Shown one piece after another: positions 1-5,868 of a stretch of DNA of 12,046 nt. The notes beneath the pieces are model-generated. The model saw only the letters and a program-made list of their open reading frames with translations. It was not told the DNA's origin and ran no database searches. Source of the DNA: an uncultured Lachnospiraceae bacterium (lineage in GTDB: Bacteria > Bacillota > Clostridia > Lachnospirales > Lachnospiraceae); NCBI GenBank assembly GCA_945836565.1, contig CAMALN010000026.1:1-12046 (forward strand), written 5' to 3'. The translations under genes and the position numbers were made by a program. The stretch's first letter is position 1, and each line of letters starts with the position of its first letter.

Positions 1-181
1 CATTATCCTGGCAAAACCTTCGATACATTGCCTCTACAGAAGCCGCAAAGCCTTGTGCATCAGCACCTTCCCCACGTAATACCGTAGGATATTTGTGCTT
101 CTCGATAACTTCTCCGTCCTCTGTCATCAATGCGTATTTTGTGAAGGTTCCTCCCACATCAAATACAAGATATTTTCCCAT
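1..181 (-). CDS. ROK-family sugar kinase, N-terminal fragment (cut by window edge)
   Basis: Only the first 60 codons are in the window; the gene continues beyond position 1. The protein begins MGKYLVFDVGGTFTKYALM, the glycine-rich phosphate-1 motif of the ASKHA/ROK (repressor, ORF, kinase) sugar kinases, which bind ATP and phosphorylate glucose, N-acetylmannosamine or similar sugars in the cytoplasm. There is no helix-turn-helix domain ahead of this motif, so an enzyme is more likely than a ROK repressor. The ATG is preceded by AAGGGGG, a good ribosome binding site. It starts 42 nt after the 51-residue membrane protein gene and is probably the next gene of the same transcript. The sugar substrate cannot be told because the specificity motifs and the zinc-binding ROK signature lie outside the window. 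Confidence 0.85.
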   Translation of the reverse strand, partial: MGKYLVFDVGGTFTKYALMTEDGEVIEKHKYPTVLRGEGADAQGFAASVEAMYRRFCQDN

Positions 182-223
182 AATAACCCCCTTAAGCTAT
201 GTACTCTATGATATATCCGTCAT

Positions 224-379
224 CTATCTTCTGCTGTTGGACCAATATCTGTAAAATGAAATCAACGCACCCACACCTATAATAAATAATCCGGCGTAGA
301 ATTTTAATGCAATAAGCAGGATTGCTCCTATCAGATAAATCGCCATACTCATCAAAAGATACTTCACATCATTATCCAT
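224..379 (-). CDS. 51-residue hydrophobic membrane miniprotein, unknown function
   Basis: A short reading frame of 51 codons plus TAG, starting MDNDVKYLLMSMAIYLIGAI and ending in a basic tail, YRYWSNSRR. Residues about 7-24 and 27-43 are hydrophobic and separated by Lys-Phe-Tyr, so it probably forms two short membrane spans in a hairpin. Support for it being real: GGAGG lies 7 nt before the ATG, the frame fills the otherwise empty gap between the Gx-transporter gene (36 nt upstream) and the ROK kinase gene (42 nt downstream), and its composition is clearly membrane-like. I do not recognise a family. It could be a small partner or stabiliser of one of the membrane proteins encoded just upstream, but that is inference from position only. 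Confidence 0.7.
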   Translation of the reverse strand: MDNDVKYLLMSMAIYLIGAILLIALKFYAGLFIIGVGALISFYRYWSNSRR

Positions 380-415
380 TCTCGTGCCTCCATTCTCTCA
401 TATAGTTCTTCGCAT

Positions 416-922
416 TTATATCGAAAATGTGATATTTTTTATAATTATTGAAGCCAAAATCCCGATAAATGCACCCGATATCGCACCGGCAATTCCAAGC
501 ACGCTCATATAATATAAAACATTTACATTTTCCAGCATAAATGCTGCGACCAATAATTGTCCGGCATTGTGAGCAATCGCTCCGCATATGCTTACACCCG
601 TTACTGAAAAAACTCTCATCCTGTCAACCACAACCATAACTATTATACTAAATGCCGCCCCCGCCAGGCTATATATAATGACAGAAATATTCGAAAATAA
701 AATTCCTGAAAGAACTATCCGCCCTGTGCTTATAATTGTGGCAGCCTTGACACCCAGCTTTTTTAATGCCACTATCGTCACGAGATTTGCAAGTCCAAGC
801 TTAATACCCGGTACGGCAAAGGATATAGGTATGAGACTTTCAAGATATGACAATATCATGGCAAGTGCTATAAGCACTCCGCATATAGCTGTTTTTTTGT
901 TATTTGTACTCTTTTTTTTCAT
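416..922 (-). CDS. Gx transporter family protein (formerly heptaprenyl diphosphate synthase component I)
   Basis: A 168-residue, very hydrophobic protein with about five membrane spans. After a basic start (MKKKSTNNKKTA) come the conserved stretches LESLIPISFAVPGIKLGLAN and VALKKLGVKAA, typical of the Gx_transp / Hpre_diP_synt_I family (Pfam PF07456). Later segments, GAIAHNAGQLLVAA and GAISGAFIG, also fit. The family resembles ECF-transporter substrate-binding (S) components. Despite the old name it is not shown to make prenyl diphosphate, and its cargo is unsettled. Family members commonly sit next to NusG domain II proteins in envelope redox loci, and such a gene lies three genes upstream here. 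No polyprenyl synthase gene is in view. The ATG follows AGAGGAT with normal spacing; the upstream antiporter gene ends 27 nt before, so the two are probably co-transcribed. Confidence 0.87.
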   Translation of the reverse strand: MKKKSTNNKKTAICGVLIALAMILSYLESLIPISFAVPGIKLGLANLVTIVALKKLGVKAATIISTGRIVLSGILFSNISVIIYSLAGAAFSIIVMVVVDRMRVFSVTGVSICGAIAHNAGQLLVAAFMLENVNVLYYMSVLGIAGAISGAFIGILASIIIKNITFSI

Positions 923-949
923 ACTGTCTTATCCTCTGGATTTATTACG

Positions 950-1879
950 CTAAACCATAAGATATACGGTATATGCTGCATAGCTTAAAAGCATCACTAT
1001 ACCACAGGGAAACCTAAGCTCCCTTTTTCTTACCGTTCCAAGCCAAAGCAAAACACCCGCATAAACGGCAACCCCCGTATCAATTAAAAATCTGCTTTCA
1101 AACGGAACATTGCAAATCAGCGCCGTAGTTCCTATTATAAAAAGTATATTGAAAATATTGCTGCCTACTATATTACCTATTGCAATGTCAGCATTTCCTT
1201 TTCTAGCGGCAGATACAGAGGTAACCAGCTCCGGCAGACTTGTTCCAAAAGCTACTATAGTAAGTCCTATGAGTCTCTGGCTCATACCCAACTGTGATGC
1301 AATATAGGAAGCTGCATCAACCGCTATGTCACTTCCTGCTACAACTATTCCTCCACCGGCAAGTATCATTAATACACACTTAATATATGAAATACTGCAC
1401 TCACTACGTTCCTCTTTATCCTGTCTTCCCTTTTTCGCTGACACAAACAAGTATATCATAAATGCTAAGAAAAGTCCCCACAATATAATTCCCTCCGAAA
1501 AGCCTATAACGCCTCCCGTCAAACCAAGTACTATGAGTACCATGGTTATTGCAAGCATATATGGTATCTCATATACGAGTGTTGACTTTTGAATAGGAAC
1601 CTTTGTGATAACGGCAGTGATACCCAGGATAATCAGAATATTTAATATATTGCTGCCCACAACATTTCCGATGGTAATTCCTGCATTTTTCTTAAGCGCT
1701 GAGGTTATACTGACTGCTGCCTCCGGCATACTCGTACCCATCGCAACTATCGTAAGTCCCACAATAAGCTCAGGTATACCGAGCTTCTTCGCCAGATTCG
1801 CAGCTCCGTCCACAAACCAGTCAGAGCCCTTAACCAGCATTACAAATCCCAAGCACAACAAAAAAACCTGCAATAACAT
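950..1879 (-). CDS. CaCA-family calcium/sodium (or potassium) antiporter
   Basis: About 309 residues, the usual size for YrbG-type bacterial members of the cation/Ca2+ exchanger superfamily. Two homologous halves each carry an alpha repeat. The first has VGLTIVAMGTSMPEA (GTSMPE near residues 48-53) followed by GNVVGSN. The second has IGLTIVAFGTSLPEL (GTSLPE near 212-217) followed by GNIVGSNIFN. The repeat glutamates that bind Ca2+ are present in both. About ten membrane spans are expected, with a charged cytoplasmic loop (KKGRQDKEERSE) between halves. It would export Ca2+ in exchange for Na+. The ATG start is preferred over a GTG nine bases upstream, because the only ribosome binding site, GAGGTGAT, overlaps that GTG and is properly spaced from the ATG. 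Neighbours upstream and downstream are membrane proteins on the same strand. Confidence 0.93.
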   Translation of the reverse strand: MLLQVFLLCLGFVMLVKGSDWFVDGAANLAKKLGIPELIVGLTIVAMGTSMPEAAVSITSALKKNAGITIGNVVGSNILNILIILGITAVITKVPIQKSTLVYEIPYMLAITMVLIVLGLTGGVIGFSEGIILWGLFLAFMIYLFVSAKKGRQDKEERSECSISYIKCVLMILAGGGIVVAGSDIAVDAASYIASQLGMSQRLIGLTIVAFGTSLPELVTSVSAARKGNADIAIGNIVGSNIFNILFIIGTTALICNVPFESRFLIDTGVAVYAGVLLWLGTVRKRELRFPCGIVMLLSYAAYTVYLMV

Positions 1880-1917
1880 ATCTATCACCTCATTTATATA
1901 ATTTTGCTCATCAACAA

Positions 1918-1940
1918 ATGGATATACAGCATATATCCAT
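1918..1940 (-). other. Intercistronic hairpin after the 151-residue gene
   Basis: A perfect 9-bp inverted repeat (ATGGATATA and TATATCCAT) with a 5-nt loop begins at the stop codon of the 151-residue gene. In the minus-strand transcript it is followed by TTTGTTGATG, not a continuous U-run. It could be a weak terminator, an RNA-stability or processing hairpin that uncouples the antiporter from upstream genes, or chance in AT-rich DNA. The stem is only moderately stable because it holds just two G-C pairs. Confidence 0.45.
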
Positions 1941-2395
1941 CAATTAAATAAACGAGGTTTTTTCCCATCCTTAAAATGTATATATCTTATTATTCTTGCA
2001 CTGCAGAAATATATAACCGCGCAATAATTACTTATAAAACAATATATGGAAGCATTTAAAACAGATACAGCGGCACAAAGTCCTATAAAGATTAGGAAGA
2101 TAAGCGTTCTACCTGTACACTTAGTGCCGGCTTTTTTATTTACCAGAATTAAATTATTTGAATGATGAAAGAATATATTATCGTACGAAAGCGAGTGAGT
2201 CGTAATCTCTCCTATATCTCCTGCATAAACACAAGACAGCTCATCACAGTATGTCATATCGTTGCTTTGCGATATTGGTGCCTTTCCCTCTGTCATACGT
2301 ACCTCATTATTGCACAAGCTAAGAATGAGTGCGAAAAATATCAGCAACGCACTGAATATTCCCGTAAATTTTTCTTTTCGAAAAATACTGCTCAT
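1940..2395 (-). CDS. Hypothetical membrane protein (151 residues)
   Basis: I do not recognise a family. The protein starts MSSIFRKEKFTGIFSALLIF, giving a basic cytoplasmic end and a first membrane span at about residues 11-28. A polar, Cys- and His-containing segment follows (about 30-93, including YCDELSCVYAG and FFHHSNN). Then comes a long hydrophobic stretch (about 97-135) that could hold one or two further spans, with a basic tail, FKDGKKPRLFN. It has an unusual number of cysteines, at least seven. An AGGTGAGG ribosome binding site precedes the ATG, and the gene sits 30 nt after the NusG-II gene, so it is likely real and in the same operon. A role with its NusG-II or antiporter neighbours is possible but unproven. 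Confidence 0.72.
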   Translation of the reverse strand: MSSIFRKEKFTGIFSALLIFFALILSLCNNEVRMTEGKAPISQSNDMTYCDELSCVYAGDIGEITTHSLSYDNIFFHHSNNLILVNKKAGTKCTGRTLIFLIFIGLCAAVSVLNASIYCFISNYCAVIYFCSARIIRYIHFKDGKKPRLFN

Positions 2396-2425
2396 ACAAT
2401 AACCTCACCTATGCTAAAACACAAG

Positions 2426-2863
2426 TCATTCTGCTACCTCAATAACAAGCTTATGCGGAAGACAGATAATCGTCTCACCCGTATTATATATTATACTATG
2501 CTCAACACATATTTTATCTCGGCAGTTGGCATCCAAAACCTCGATACCCGAAGCGTCTACACTTAAAATATTCACATAATAATCTGATGTGTCATTATAT
2601 TCAAACCCATCCTTTTTCAAGTCATCAAGCTCCTTATCGGAGATATCACGAACCGTGTAGCCATTGGTATCACATTCCAATATATACAATCCATCATCGC
2701 CTAAGGGAATTGTAGTAACCAGCTCACCGTCTCCCATTATGCGTGCCGTTAATCCGGGCTCCTGATTCGCACGTATAATTACTAATCCAAGCACACATAA
2801 TGCTATAGTTCCAATAAATAAAATAATATCAGCCTTATATTTTTTCTTTTTTGTTGACATCAT
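2426..2863 (-). CDS. NusG domain II-containing membrane-anchored protein
   Basis: About 145 residues: a lysine-rich start, one membrane span (about 12-30), then an extracytoplasmic beta domain. The C-terminus has the NusG_II (Pfam PF07009, formerly DUF1312) signature: VLDANCRDKICVEH, then GETIICLPHKLVIEV. Three conserved cysteines are present. Despite the name, the family is not a transcription factor; it is a surface domain repeatedly found with Gx-transporter proteins and flavin-dependent envelope electron-transfer genes. Between the early strands (ARIMGDGELVTTIPL) and the cysteine motif there is an extra segment of roughly 25-30 residues (about VRDISDKELDDLKKDGF and following), longer than in compact members. 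I chose the ATG at 2863; a GTG at 2878 is also open, and neither has a strong ribosome binding site. The start overlaps the upstream gene by 29 nt, suggesting translational coupling. Confidence 0.85.
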   Translation of the reverse strand: MMSTKKKKYKADIILFIGTIALCVLGLVIIRANQEPGLTARIMGDGELVTTIPLGDDGLYILECDTNGYTVRDISDKELDDLKKDGFEYNDTSDYYVNILSVDASGIEVLDANCRDKICVEHSIIYNTGETIICLPHKLVIEVAE

Positions 2864-3125
2864 TATCTTTTCCCACACTGCCTACCGCATTAAGGTATTC
2901 CTTTTCTTTTTCTTTTTGCTTATCAGCATACCTTTTTATCTGGATTAATTGTAAATAATCATTCTTACTGACATTATTATCTATTTCTATTATAGCCAGA
3001 TTATCTGAGAAATCCTCGAATCCGCCATAGCTGTTTCCATGCTCATTGGATCTGCAAAGCAACCGCAGGGTGACATATGCTGCCAGACTCACACCTAAGA
3101 TTACGCCTAATATTATACCTATCAT
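2835..3125 (-). CDS. Small single-span membrane protein (96 residues), unknown
   Basis: No family recognised. Residues 2-22 (MIGIILGVILGVSLAAYVTL) form one membrane span right at the N-terminus. A short acidic segment follows (GGFEDFSDNLAIIEID), then a strongly charged, probably helical tail rich in Lys and Glu (KRYADKQKEKEKEYLN, ending VNKKEKI) that would lie in the cytoplasm. A near-perfect AGGAGGTG ribosome binding site lies inside the last codons of the zinc-ribbon gene, whose stop codon is only 3 nt before this ATG. The 3' end overlaps the NusG-II gene by 29 nt. This tight packing argues that it is a real gene made together with its neighbours. It may act as an adaptor between the zinc-ribbon protein and the membrane; this is inference. 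Confidence 0.75.
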   Translation of the reverse strand: MIGIILGVILGVSLAAYVTLRLLCRSNEHGNSYGGFEDFSDNLAIIEIDNNVSKNDYLQLIQIKRYADKQKEKEKEYLNAVGSVGKDNDVNKKEKI

Positions 3126-3128
3126 AGA

Positions 3129-4301
3129 CTACACCTCCTGTCGGTTTCTGACATATCTGCTAAAGCCGGCATCATCTGTAAGCTCCTGACTCTTTTTATA
3201 AGACTTGTACATCCGGTACGTCTTACTGCAAACAAACGCTACGAATATGGTTAAGAAAGTTGTAAAGTTCGTAATTATGTTACCCAACAATTTCGGATCC
3301 GTAAATATATGTACAAAACCTACTGTAAAGATGGAAAACAAGGCTGATAATGTAGCAAAGAAACTCCAAACAGCCGATTTGGCATAAGGCACCGCCCCCA
3401 CAACCTTTCCGGTCTGACCGTTCACCATAATGGTTCTCGATTTGCCCTTATATTTAAACACCATAAACCACACAGGAAACAGGACATACTCATTTTTTTT
3501 AATCGTAACCTTAGAAAATTCGTCTACAATCTTCTTGTTATTGCCATTAACAGTGCGGAACAAAGCCTCTCTAAACAGCTCTCCGGCACGTTTTTCTGCC
3601 TTGTATTCAGCATGCTTTTCCGTTTCGTCAGAGCAGTCAGCATAATATCCGGAAAGATATTCCGGTGAGAAGTCTCTCAGGGCCTTTAAAGCAAAAGGCT
3701 CAAGCCGTATCGACGAAGCATCCTGCAGGGTAATCGATGCATCAACCGGCATTTGTATAAAATCAGTCTTTGCATCCCTGTAAAAATATCTGGTGACAGT
3801 ATCATCTCCCTTACTAACATCCGCAGATATAAGTGCACTGTCCCTGTATTCTAAGTCTACAAGTCTGTACGGTATGTATATTCCCCTCACTACCTCCGGC
3901 TTAAAATTCTTTATATCCTTCGGTACAAAGAACCCGGCTGTAAACCTACTTCGTATAAGGTTTACAGCTCTGTCCTTTGATACAGAAAAAGGAATGATAT
4001 ATCTCGGCTTCCTCGACCTTGAGATTCTGTCATATACTATGGTCGGTTGTCCGCAGTATGCACAGAAAGTAGAGCTTTCCACACCATTTATCATAAGCTG
4101 TGCATTACAGGCTGTGCATCTGTAAACCTTATATTCCATCATCTCTTCATCACTACAGGCTTCCTCTGCTTCTGCAGTAGTTGGAGAAGTATTCTCCAGC
4201 TCCCACATACTGTAGCTGTTACCACAATGCGAGCAGCTCATCTTATCAGATATAACATCATATTCCAATGCACCGTTACAGCCCGGACACTTAATAATCA
4301 T
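3129..4301 (-). CDS. Double zinc-ribbon membrane protein (TFIIB-type zinc ribbon, YdjG-like)
   Basis: A 390-residue protein with two zinc ribbons at its N-terminus: C5-x2-C8 with C23-x2-C26, and C62-x2-C65 with C80-x2-C83. A soluble domain of about 220 residues follows. It begins YIIPFSVSKDRAVNLIRSRF and includes FVPKDI and VRGIYIPY, then VLFPVWFMVFKYKGKSRTIM near residue 280. Two membrane spans lie at about 310-333 and 338-359, followed by a basic tail. This layout fits proteins annotated as TFIIB-type zinc ribbon-containing, such as Bacillus YdjG, which is linked with the PspA membrane-stress system; some are mislabelled as PriA or replisome proteins. No psp genes are in view. The ATG follows GGGGGAGAAGG. 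It starts 55 nt after potD with no terminator visible between, so it may be read through from the pot genes. The molecular function is unknown. Confidence 0.82.
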   Translation of the reverse strand: MIIKCPGCNGALEYDVISDKMSCSHCGNSYSMWELENTSPTTAEAEEACSDEEMMEYKVYRCTACNAQLMINGVESSTFCAYCGQPTIVYDRISRSRKPRYIIPFSVSKDRAVNLIRSRFTAGFFVPKDIKNFKPEVVRGIYIPYRLVDLEYRDSALISADVSKGDDTVTRYFYRDAKTDFIQMPVDASITLQDASSIRLEPFALKALRDFSPEYLSGYYADCSDETEKHAEYKAEKRAGELFREALFRTVNGNNKKIVDEFSKVTIKKNEYVLFPVWFMVFKYKGKSRTIMVNGQTGKVVGAVPYAKSAVWSFFATLSALFSIFTVGFVHIFTDPKLLGNIITNFTTFLTIFVAFVCSKTYRMYKSYKKSQELTDDAGFSRYVRNRQEV

Positions 4302-4356
4302 ATACCTTCTCCCCCTTCTAATAGCTGAGTCTTAGCCAACCCCATCTTTTTCAATC

Positions 4357-5868
4357 CTATTCTCTGTATCTTCCCGACCTTATCTTCATCACAATTGCGA
4401 ATATAAAGCATATTACCGCAGCGATGCAAAGCCAGGTAGAAAGCGCCACATCCTTGATGTTGTAGCATCTTACATTTATCCACATCTTATTCGTAGCCTT
4501 GCTCGCATCCTCATCAAAGTACTGCATTATAGCACTTCGATTAAGCACCTCCTGTGGCGGATACTGGGCATATAACTGTCTCCTGCCCTGATCCTCAGCA
4601 GTAACAAGAACGTAGTCCTCATCAGCATTATCTCCCGTGAAGAAAAATCCCACCGGATATTCTATGGTATCCTCCTCTTCATCCTCGGCTGCGTAACACC
4701 AGTTCAGATACTGATATACAGTATCATCGTCACCGCCGGAGATTACTGAAGTATAACCTATATAATACATATTTCTGACCGCATTTTCAGGCATAGACAG
4801 GAAGTTGATAAATGCTTCGGCAGCATGTTGCTTTTCAGCATCTCCCGCTATACCGGACTTGAGCATAACCCAGCCGTCAAACCAGAGATTGGTGCACTCC
4901 TCAGGAACCGCAAATTCGAGGTATACATCATCCTCCTCAGCAAGATCCATAGCATATACCGCATCTCCTGACCACTGATAATTTGCAGCTATTTTTCCGC
5001 TGACTATGTCAGCTTTTCCGCTGTCCGTCTCAAAGGCATACACATTATCCTTCATATCCTGAAGCAGATTCTGAGCAGCTTCTATGGTCTCCGGAGATAC
5101 ATCATTCATCTCCTCTGCAAGTCTCTCCCTGTAATCCGGCGCATTCACGAATTCATCGCTCATAAGCATATCTCGCTTCAATGCACCTACAGCCCCAAAA
5201 TAAGAATCTCTTACGTTATCCTTGATGGTAATTCTTCTATAATACTCCGGATTATTGAACACATTCCAGTCCGCAGCATCCGAGGCTTCCATTTCATCGG
5301 GGTTATATAATATTCCGGTTACTCCCCACATGAAGCCCGCGGCATAATCCGCCCATCTTTTTCCATCTATCTCATTTGTCTCGAAGGCTTCCCTGATAAA
5401 TGGTGATACCCCGTTTATATAATAATTATATTCATTGCTCTCATCAAAAAATCCCTCTGACAAAGGCTGAAGTCTGTCCTCTGCGATAAGCTTCATAATC
5501 ATGTATTCCGAAGGACACACAAGATCATAGGTATCACCGAGATTCAACTGATTGTACAGGTCTTCATTGGTTCCGAAGCACGAATATTCTATCTCAACAC
5601 GCTTTCCATAGGTGTCATAATACCAGTCACAGAAGTCATCCATCATAGTCTGCTCTCCCAGTATCGATATACCGTTGTCTAGCTCAATAAGCTCCTCCTC
5701 ATCCCAGCCTCCGAGGTCGATATATTCCTCCCAGTTACAGATACGAAGCTTTATAACCTCCTCAGATTTGGCAGTAATATTTACAGTCTTATAGTTTGCC
5801 GCAACTCCTGTTGCCACTGCAAGAGCTGAAAGTCCAATTCCTAATTTCTTAAAAATTCCTCTAAGCAT
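4357..5868 (-). CDS. potD: Spermidine/putrescine ABC transporter substrate-binding protein PotD, membrane-anchored form
   Basis: The 503-residue extracytoplasmic polyamine receptor of the Pot importer. Family landmarks: CNWEEYID (44-51) matches the ligand-site NWTEY of E. coli PotD; YDLVCPSEYMIMKL (114-127), FMWGVTGI (179-186), QWSGDAV (298-304) and LWFDGW (328-333) match the regions carrying the aromatic and acidic polyamine ligands. INFLSMPENA and GYTSV also align. The Asp168/Glu171 region of E. coli appears here as DNVRD, so those two positions would be Asn and Asp. Typical PotD has about 350 residues. The excess is mostly an acidic insertion (about 378-428) and a C-terminal membrane span (about 474-494) with a basic tail. 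The N-terminus (residues 1-24) is a signal peptide or anchor without a lipobox cysteine. The ATG overlaps the potC stop as TAATG, behind GGAGG; an upstream in-frame start would overlap potC by over 100 nt and lacks support. Confidence 0.9.
   Translation of the reverse strand: MLRGIFKKLGIGLSALAVATGVAANYKTVNITAKSEEVIKLRICNWEEYIDLGGWDEEELIELDNGISILGEQTMMDDFCDWYYDTYGKRVEIEYSCFGTNEDLYNQLNLGDTYDLVCPSEYMIMKLIAEDRLQPLSEGFFDESNEYNYYINGVSPFIREAFETNEIDGKRWADYAAGFMWGVTGILYNPDEMEASDAADWNVFNNPEYYRRITIKDNVRDSYFGAVGALKRDMLMSDEFVNAPDYRERLAEEMNDVSPETIEAAQNLLQDMKDNVYAFETDSGKADIVSGKIAANYQWSGDAVYAMDLAEEDDVYLEFAVPEECTNLWFDGWVMLKSGIAGDAEKQHAAEAFINFLSMPENAVRNMYYIGYTSVISGGDDDTVYQYLNWCYAAEDEEEDTIEYPVGFFFTGDNADEDYVLVTAEDQGRRQLYAQYPPQEVLNRSAIMQYFDEDASKATNKMWINVRCYNIKDVALSTWLCIAAVICFIFAIVMKIRSGRYRE

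Noticed and set aside
372..587. 71-codon minus-strand frame overlapping the Gx-transporter gene end
   Set aside because: It lies out of frame inside the 3' part of the transporter gene, has a non-membrane random composition and overlaps the 51-residue gene start region.
588..953. Open frame on the plus strand, and similar plus-strand frames throughout (for example 1110-1307, 3793-4125, 8689-9039, 10720-11067)
   Set aside because: All lie opposite well-recognised minus-strand genes, lack good ribosome binding sites and show no family features. They are antisense shadows.
4321..4340. Imperfect symmetry GCTAAG/CTCAGC between potD and the zinc-ribbon gene
   Set aside because: It contains a mismatch, leaves a one-base loop and has no U-run, so it cannot be a working terminator.
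4298..4483. 61-codon minus-strand frame at the potD end
   Set aside because: It is the PotD C-terminal coding region read out of frame; no ribosome binding site or family match.
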